In this document: positions 57,601 to 64,000 of the stretch, piece after piece
Layout: the number at the start of each line of letters is the position of its first letter
Position numbering within the stretch: position 1 is the first letter of the stretch
Assembly: GCA_004835665.1 (NCBI GenBank)
Contig: RBKR01000001.1
Coordinates: 868,001-932,000 of the forward strand
Length of the DNA: 64,000 nt
DNA from: Phoma sp. XZ068
Lineage: Eukaryota > Ascomycota > Dothideomycetes > Pleosporales > Didymellaceae
Direction of reading: 5' to 3'
The notes under the pieces: generated by a model
Seen by the model: only the letters and a program-made list of their open reading frames with translations
Told to the model about the DNA's origin: nothing
Databases searched by the model: none
Position numbers and translations under genes: made by a program

Positions 57601-58155
57601 CTAATCACGTCTGTTGCAGCTCACGATTTGGAAGTCCATATGAACCAGTCGTGTGACTCAAATTCGTGCAGTTCATATTTTACACAACCTTCAAATTTGT
57701 GGTTTTCATCAAGAGTCTTTTGCTTCTCTGCATACAGCGCAAAAATCATTTACAATGGTTAAAAGTGACGGTGGTTGTCAGCTTTTCAAAAGATAAGGAC
57801 CAAGCAGTATGTCTGGCGACGTCGTAACTTTCAAGAATACGAAGAAGCTTTCTTGGCCTATGATTCATTATGTGTAGACGTCTTGCTCTTCCGAGATTGG
57901 CTTACTACTACGATAGCATATATCAAGGACAATAGCTTGTCAGTGATTCAGAGCAAGTAGACAGGTAGCGCGACCGAAGAGGCACCGCGCCGCTTGGAGC
58001 CTAACAACCTAGCATACTCACTCAGTATAACCATTATCTGGATGGGCTGCCAAGCATGTCTATAGATTAGAACAGATGTTCTCCCTGGAGGAATGTAGTG
58101 TAGCGGCGCGGATTGATGTCCGCACCCGGCGCCTACTATATCGGGCATAGGCCAC

Positions 58156-58195
58156 TTCGGCCAACCTGTCGCTGAACTACTGTTTCGGCCAACTT
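58156..58195 (+). promoter_or_regulatory. Two CGGCCAAC elements upstream of the regulator
   Basis: TTCGGCCAACCTG at 58,156-58,168 and TTCGGCCAACTT at 58,184-58,195, with a looser TTCGCCGACTT after them. They lie 65-105 bases upstream of the regulator's start codon and match the elements in the permease/hydantoinase promoter. CGG triplets are what Zn2Cys6 proteins usually read, so autoregulation is plausible. Confidence 0.6.
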
Positions 58196-58261
58196 CTTCG
58201 CCGACTTCTTCTTATCGTTACCCTCATCGTCAACGACTCGAACGCTTCGCCGATCCGCAGT

Positions 58262-60532
58262 ATGGATCTAAGCCGGTCCTCATCCTCTCAAACGCCTGGC
58301 TCGACGGGGCGTCGTAAATACACGATCCAAAGTCGCTTTGGCAATGCTCGTCAATACCGAAGTCGCAAAAGTCGGCCATGTGACGCATGTAGGAGACGCA
58401 AGACTGCTTGTGTCATCCACGATGAACCTCCTTGTGAGTACATTCACAAGGCATTCTTCCTGGTATTGGCTGCTGATCGCTTTGTGATGGGAAGGCACAT
58501 ATTGTAGAAGTCGAAAGTTAGTATGCATGTCGAGTGAGACGCGAGCTAGCTCTCGTGTCGTACAGGACACTCATCTCAGCCAAACGTTGGTCCTGCAAAC
58601 TCAGGCCGAAGTACCGGAAGAGCATTCTCCTATTATCACATCTCCATTTGCCGAAGATGTAACAATATCGCCATCACCAACAGGACGAAGAGATGTTGTG
58701 CAGGCAAGTCCGGCGGCATTCCGCCATACTCCGGCACGGCAACCGCCATCTCCACTCAGACCCCTGACAGCACCTTTCGAGACACCCCTAACAGAAACTC
58801 CCACTACACACACCCTAGAAGACAACAGAAACAAAACAGCGCACCACATGGGACCAGCCGCAGAGCAGGACACATATGTGCTGAACGCTCTCAAATACGC
58901 TATCATAAGCGACTTGGATGAAGTCGACGCTGACATTGTTCGAGTTTATAACGGTAGCAGTCTTCCCCGTAGACCTCCAGTGCATTTCCTTCTTCTAGAG
59001 AATGAGTTTCCAGATCATACCAACCAAGTGCTGCAATCTGCGTCTGACTCCATCGAGGCCACAGTTCATCCACATGCATTGAAGCTTGTGAGTTTGTATT
59101 TCAAATTTGTTCATCCAGCGTACCCGATTCTATCCAAGGTTCGATTTCTTCGCCAATACTCAAGGTCCAAAGAAGACCTACCTGCGTCGCTGAGAGGGGC
59201 TGTTTATGCTCTTGGCTGCGCTTTTTGGCATCGCGATACCACTTCCAACATGGCATGCCCCTTTGAGCAGCATGAGCTAGTAGACTTGGCTCACACTGCT
59301 CTTCGTCGCGAACTCGAAGCTCCCAATATGTACAAACTCCAAGCATGTCTCTTGCTCCTCCACCCCAGGCCTCCGGACATTGACAGCGTGGAGACACCAA
59401 GTACATGGATTCTGGCTTCACAAGCTACAGCATGTGCTCAAATGGTTGGTCTTCACCGCGACCCTACGGACTGGAACATTGCAGCATGGGAGAAGAGTTT
59501 GAGGAAAAAGCTGTGGTGGACAACATACATGGCTGACTGCTGGTCCGCTGTTTGCCATGGTAACCCACCGCACATCAATTCTACCTCATTCGATACGCAA
59601 CCACTAGAATTGCAGGACTTGGCTTCAGACGAGGATGTCCCTGAAGATTTTTTGCATCTTTGTTCACCAGAAATCTTGCAATCCAGGCTTTCCGACAGGT
59701 TACGATTTTTGGAGGCAGTCAAAATATCCCGCTATCTTCGCAAGAGCCTCGAGTGCGCTTTGTAGGTCTATCTCATACCACTTACATGTTCACACTCTCC
59801 TCTTACTGACAATGTCGCAGCCAGGTCAATCTCACCCAACATATAAGTATAACCTCCCCTCTACCTCAACTGCTCGCCTTGGAGAGAGAGATGAGGGACT
59901 GGAAGGACATGGTCCCATACTGTCTCGGTCTGGAACAAAGCGAGCCGTTTGGTATGCATTGGAATGGTCCGTCCAAGTACACACCTAGTGATAAGCAAAT
60001 CGCTCTAACGAACACAAACAGCCCCATTGCATCTGTCCTTCTATGCCGCTCAGGCGCTGCTATATCGAGGGCTCATGTATCCCGCAACAAACGAAGCGAA
60101 GACAGACCCTACGTCCAATCTGCGGCGCTGGTTCTCAGCCGCTCTTGCTGCGTTCAGTCCGTTCACGGATTTCGTCTCAGCTTTGGTCGATGAGGACTTG
60201 GACTATTTCTGGAGTCGGCGTAAGCTGTCCTATACCCACTCCTTTCACCAAATTAGATTCTAATGTGGGCTTTAGATGCTCGATCGCAGTTGATTCTTTG
60301 CGGCAACTTCCTCATTTACCTCTTCATACTAGCATCAGGTCCGGATGAGGTGAAATCAGCGTTTCGGCTTTTGGATAGGTTTCACCAGGCGCTGCAGCGA
60401 CTCGGAGTTAGCGGGAGTGAAAATTTGTCCCTCCTTCTTCGGCCAGTCAAACTTCGTATCGACTCCTTTTTCACTCAGGCTACCGACCTACTGAAGCGTG
60501 GGGGTAATATGGACCATACGTCTCCGAGATAG
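58262..60532 (+). CDS. Zn2Cys6 transcription factor, fifth and sixth zinc Cys apparently lost
   Basis: 665 residues; exons 58262-58433, 58522-59761, 59821-59951, 60022-60219 and 60276-60532 close the frame exactly. The DNA-binding region starts SRKSRPCDACRRRKTACVIH and reaches the fourth Cys only after intron 1 (LCMSSETRASSRV). In family members this is CxxC-x6-C; here the fifth position is Ser (AGT) and the sixth Arg (CGT), although E-T-R and the spacing agree. The fungal regulatory domain follows: LKLVSLYFKFVHPAYPILSKVRFL, ASLRGAVYALGCAFW, CAQMVGLHRDPTDW, LWWTTYMADCWSAVCHGNPPHI, and LHLSFYAAQALLYRGLMYP. The rest of the protein is intact. It sits 600 bases from the permease gene, and similar elements lie in both promoters, so it is the candidate regulator of the permease and hydantoinase. 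Confidence 0.83.
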
Positions 60533-61170
60533 CAGACTGCGACCTGTACGAAAATTAAAGTCTAAGTTGACGCAGTTAGTTCAATCTGATGTAGTGCAAT
60601 GAGTAATTACGTTCCTAGCGATGTCTTGTTGCTCATCGAAGAATTCACTAATCAGCGGCATACCCGCCTGAGACTCAAACAAGAAACCCTCCTAAACGTC
60701 AAGTCCTACACCCAATAAGCTACAATATCATGAGCGAGTTCTTAGTCATAACGCTGATGGGCCTAATCGAGGGCGACCAAATTTCTGCTGCATAGAGCAT
60801 ACCAAGGATAATATTAAAGCTGTAATGGCATGTGGCCTAGTACACAGCAGTGTATCTCGGGATGAATGAACTGGATGAGATAGAGTGCAAGCCTTGTCGT
60901 CTCGTTACCCATGACTGACTGTTGACTCCGGTATTAAACAAAACCAATGTTCTCAAGTCGCATCAAGCAAAGTGTAGGCGGTACGGTAGCGTTAATGACG
61001 CCTAATATACATGGAGATTAGATTGTGATTGCGATGGTGGTGGGTAAACCTGATCTGCCAAAGGTTTTATAGAATGGAGTAGATTAGTTAGGAAATGCCT
61101 TATCTGTTTTTTAAGCTAAGTATATAGACAGACAAAAGTAAAGTGAGTACCGGAACATTCCACAGCTATC
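60533..61170. other. Convergent 3' intergenic region
   Basis: Between the 3' ends of the regulator (+) and the permease (-). No gene seen in about 640 bases. Confidence 0.5.
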
Positions 61171-63154
61171 TCAAGACTTTGTGTTCAATACCGTATCGTT
61201 CTTGCAGTGTTCAAGGTCAAGCTGGGCTTCGTCCGCTGAATTTATCGAAACCCCCGACGTGACCATTTCCCAGCGGTCTTCATATAACTTACGCACGTTT
61301 GATGAGCTTTCGTCTTGGCTGACAAATTCATTGATCCTGGCCGAGGGGAACACCCAGTGCAGTGCGCTAAATGCTGCAGCGCTTGCGAGGAAGCCATAAA
61401 GATAATTCAGATAGAAAAGCTGAATTGCTCCATCAGAAACCTTGACGGACGTGTTTACTGTGGCGACAAAACCGGGCAGGCAGGGCACAGTGCCAATTAT
61501 CCACTGTGGAGCCAACGTCAGTAAGATGGGATTTTGCTGCAAGGAGAATCAAATACTTACGGCAACTGGAGCACGCCAGTTGACACCTCGTGTGTACCAA
61601 TAAATGCTACTGGCGTCCCCTACATATAGGTCGTCCAATTTCAACTTCCTCTTGTTCACGACGAGATAACTAGCCGCCATCATACCGGTGATGGGTGCGA
61701 GAAAGACACCATAGCTAGACAATACAACGAGGAATACAGTAGCGGTATTGACGAGGCGCCATGGGTTGACGACGGGACTGAGAATCGCAATGATGAAAGC
61801 ACCACGCCGGATATTCAGGTACCGCGGAAAGACAGATGCCAGGTCTATGCCTCCGGCTAGAGCGTTTCCAGGGAGGCTACTGCCAATTTGTGAGATACAA
61901 AGAGCGACGCCTGCAAAAAAGAGGGCAGTGCGAGTGCCAGCGCTATTGTCCATTTCCAGGAGACGCACGAAGAGTGTCGGCGGGTTCCATACAGCTTCAC
62001 CGCCAAGTCGCTGTTGGGTCGCTGCTGTTACCAAAATGCCTAGAATTGAGGCGAAGATGCCGTAAAATGGAAATGCGAAGGCCTGGCCCCAGATGGCGTC
62101 TCTCGGACGCTTGGAAAGACGGGAGTAGTCGTTCTGGTTCATTATACCGGCGGCAATGGAACCAATCGTCGACATAATGCCATATATCATCAACCAGGTC
62201 GTACTACCTGAACCGCTCGTATCGGGGTTGGAGGAGATTGTGGAGCCGAATCCTTCGGGGCCCATCGTGCTGAGAGCCCATATCAAGAGCGCAAGGAAGA
62301 AGACGATCGTGACAGCGCTAGCAACATTGAAGAACTTTTGCAATCTATGCGGTGCGATCATCAGGGCTGGAAGGCTGATAACCGAGAAGATGAAATATGC
62401 GAGGAACTGTGCCGAGGTCATGCCCGTCTCCGCGGGGATCGTGTTGGGAATGCGCGACTCGTACTGAGGATCGAAAGAGAGGAGAATGAGATAGAGGCAC
62501 TCTCCTCCAACCCAGGCCTGGAACCCATACCAAACTAGTATATGTGGATCAGTCTATGTGGATCGCTGTACAGGGTGGGGACTCACTGAAGCCTAAGAAG
62601 ATTCTATTCCAGATGGCAAAATGTGCACCCCACATACCCCAGACAGCTCTACTCATTACGGAGAAGCCAACTTGCAGTCGTTAGCCTGCGCAGCCTATCA
62701 ATATCTTTTTGGGTTTTATGCTTACTATGGTAATGAGCCCCTGCAAGCGAGCTGATGAGGAGTGCAACCGTCGCGAGAAGGTTTCCAATGACGATAGCTG
62801 AGCATCTGGTTAGCAGGAACAATTTGTGAGATAGATTCTTTCCTACCAATTATGGCCTGCCACCAGGTCAAGCCTAGGGGTATCAGAGCGCTTCCAGTCA
62901 GAAATGTAGCGATGTTGCAATTAATGAGGAGCCCTAACATATCAATGAGTACCAGCGGGCTGACGTATGCTCTTAAACCTACATAGGTTATGAAAGGTCG
63001 AGAAGGTCCATGTGCGTCGGATGGATTCGACAGGGCGGATATCTGCGTTCTGACATGGTCAGTGTCGCAAGAGCTGGTCTAGCATGAGTCTACATACGAT
63101 CCATTGTGAGCTCCCTTGAAGCTCAAAACGCTTGAAGAAGCCGCGGGACTGCAT
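61171..63154 (-). CDS. NCS1-family permease (nucleobase/allantoin/hydantoin type)
   Basis: Twelve-helix plasma-membrane symporter of 557 residues with eight exons in my reading: 63098-63154, 62983-63049, 62847-62933, 62726-62797, 62587-62670, 61561-62534 and 61171-61503, i.e. seven segments, all in phase. RPVESIRRTWTFSTFHN is the family's N-terminal signature (N-x-D-I-x-P, then RTW). NIATFLTGSALIPLGLTWWQA is helix 1 with the substrate-site Trp, and GFSVMSRAVWGMWGAHFAIW and WYGFQAWVGG are the helix 3 region. IMNQNDYSRLSKRPRDAIWGQ is the conserved NxxDYSR block, and GVFLAPITGMMAASYLVV corresponds to helix 10. The C-terminus is a short hydrophilic tail. The substrate (uracil, allantoin, hydantoin or similar) cannot be fixed, but the divergent hydantoinase gene argues for a hydantoin- or oxoproline-like compound. 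Confidence 0.93.
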
Positions 63155-63795
63155 CGTGATGGGTTCCCAACGAGATGGAAGTAAGCGCCAGGAATACGCG
63201 GCGCGATGGCATTGATAAGTACGTCCTCGCGTGATATCCGCGATAACGCGCAGAGGCGTCTATCTAGACCGTTGGCCCAGGCCAGTTATCAGAATGCTTG
63301 ACAAAGTGATGCTTATGAGACGTGCCTATCTTCCCTCCTTCTTGAGTCGGAAACTAAGAGCGGGCTTGGCCTAGCGTGACGTGTAAATAGGCGAAGATCT
63401 CGGAGCATCATCGGTCAAGTGACAGCTCATTGGCGGCAAAGAGAGTGTCGGCCAACTTATACTCGGTCAACTTTCGTTCGGCCAACTTGTTTGCTTGGTG
63501 TCGGCTAACTGTGTCGGACTACGCAAAGACGAGAGTAGAACCATTCTCTGGCCTCCCTCCACAGGCCTGCAACGCTCCATGTAGACCTGACAGGATGTGG
63601 ATCCAGCCGTTACCGAGGAGGGTTGCCTGTCTCAGATATGCTCTGACCGTTTATATTACATGCATCCACCTTCCTCACCTAGACATCTTGGCCTCTATTC
63701 CCCAAAGCAATACCACGCTGACACACGACACAGCATAGACAGCCCGTTGCACCACGACATTCATCACACTCTGTGCAGTCGGTCTCGTGCCCAGG
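63155..63795. promoter_or_regulatory. Divergent promoter, permease and hydantoinase
   Basis: 641 bases between divergent start codons, so it serves both genes. It carries the four-copy element array described separately, roughly midway between the two starts. Confidence 0.6.
63448..63511 (+). promoter_or_regulatory. Array of four TCGGCCAACTT-like elements
   Basis: TCGGCCAACTT at 63,448-63,458, TCGGTCAACTT at 63,463-63,473, TCGGCCAACTT at 63,478-63,488 and TCGGCTAACTG at 63,501-63,511. The first three start exactly 15 bases apart and all four have the same direction. The same core occurs twice upstream of the neighbouring Zn2Cys6 gene. Direct repeats of a CGG-containing core suit a fungal zinc-cluster regulator. 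Confidence 0.7.
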
Positions 63796-64000
63796 ATGTC
63801 CCTATATCGCATTGGAGTCGATGTTGGAGGAACAAATACGGATGCCGCAATTCTAGACATCAAAGATGCCGACGGTCCTCAGCGCGGTGTTCTCGCCTCG
63901 CACAAATCAGCGACCACCGAAGACATCACTAGTGGCATCGAAGCAGCCATACGCGCAGTCCTATCAGATTCTGGAGTAGATCATGGCCGTGTTCTCAGCG
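63796..64000 (+). CDS. Hydantoinase A / oxoprolinase family (partial, 3' end off window)
   Basis: Only the first 68 codons are present. MSLYRIGVDVGGTNTDAAIL is the phosphate-binding start of the HyuA/oxoprolinase ATP-dependent hydrolases, followed by a short linker and HKSATTEDITSGIEAAIRAVL, the typical first helix where family members have T-T-P-D-x-x-x-G-I. The VDVGGTNTDA pattern is the N-methylhydantoinase/fungal type rather than the DxGGTFTD form of classic 5-oxoprolinase. It should open a cyclic imide or lactam with ATP. Divergent from the permease, it suggests uptake followed by ring opening. The start at 63796 is the only ATG before the motif. Confidence 0.9.
   Translation, partial: MSLYRIGVDVGGTNTDAAILDIKDADGPQRGVLASHKSATTEDITSGIEAAIRAVLSDSGVDHGRVLS

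Larger units (their letters stand above)
56241..58261. other. Gene-poor region with tandem repeat array
   Basis: Two kilobases without a convincing gene. The first 500 bases hold the IF3-like gene's promoter. A diverged tandem array fills 56,750-57,600. The last 250 bases form the promoter of the regulator at 58,262 and carry two CGGCCAAC elements. Confidence 0.6.

Noticed and set aside
57775..57960. 61-codon frame with a Trp/Arg-rich start
   Set aside because: It starts from a non-ATG codon, lies beside the repeat array and has no supporting context.

Overview
The window is nuclear DNA from a filamentous ascomycete (Pezizomycotina; Dothideomycetes is my best guess, by inference). The evidence is short spliceosomal introns of about 40-90 bases with GTRNGT donors and CTAAC-like branch sites, a non-reducing polyketide synthase with a SAT domain, a HET/NB-ARC NLR, Zn2Cys6 regulators, BOR1, EFR3 and an ING protein. 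I saw no rRNA, tRNA, CRISPR array or intact transposon. Exon junctions were worked out by hand from splice signals and reading-frame closure.

Region 1 (1-24,450) is a secondary-metabolite gene cluster cut by the left edge. In order it holds a partial O-methyltransferase, a short-chain dehydrogenase, a second O-methyltransferase, a SAT-KS-AT-PT-ACP-ACP-reductase polyketide synthase, a 14-TM-type MFS efflux pump, a cytochrome P450, an NTF2/SnoaL-like protein, a zinc-free medium-chain oxidoreductase, a second SnoaL-like protein and a BAHD-type acyltransferase. Together they could build an aromatic polyketide released reductively (aldehyde or alcohol), then O-methylate, oxidise, cyclise, acylate and export it. 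No pathway regulator is visible in this part.

Region 2 (24,780-39,820) is more GC-rich and looks like ordinary chromosome. It has an AidB-like acyl-CoA dehydrogenase, a HOL1-type MFS transporter, a BOR1 borate exporter, a Gfd2/YDR514C-like exonuclease protein with an RG-rich tail, an ING-PHD chromatin protein, and an uncharacterised protein with LG-x3-Y-[FY] repeats and a Q/P-rich tail.

Region 3 (40,000-50,000) is accessory in character. It holds a Zn2Cys6 regulator lacking one zinc-binding cysteine, an uncharacterised membrane protein, a frameshifted small secreted protein gene, an isochorismatase-family hydrolase, and a HET-NB-ARC NLR whose TPR array is cut by a stop codon and continues as decaying in-frame TPR sequence.

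Region 4 (50,780-56,240) returns to conserved genes: EFR3 and a mitochondrial IF3-like factor. Region 5 (56,240-64,000) starts with a diverged tandem array with a period near 276 bases. It then holds a Zn2Cys6 regulator, an NCS1 nucleobase/hydantoin-type permease and, divergent from it, the start of a hydantoinase A/oxoprolinase gene cut by the right edge. The permease/hydantoinase promoter carries four copies of a TCGGCCAACTT-like element, and the regulator's own promoter carries two, which suggests a small local regulon for uptake and opening of a hydantoin- or oxoproline-like compound. Oddly, that regulator's zinc cluster appears to have lost its fifth and sixth cysteines.
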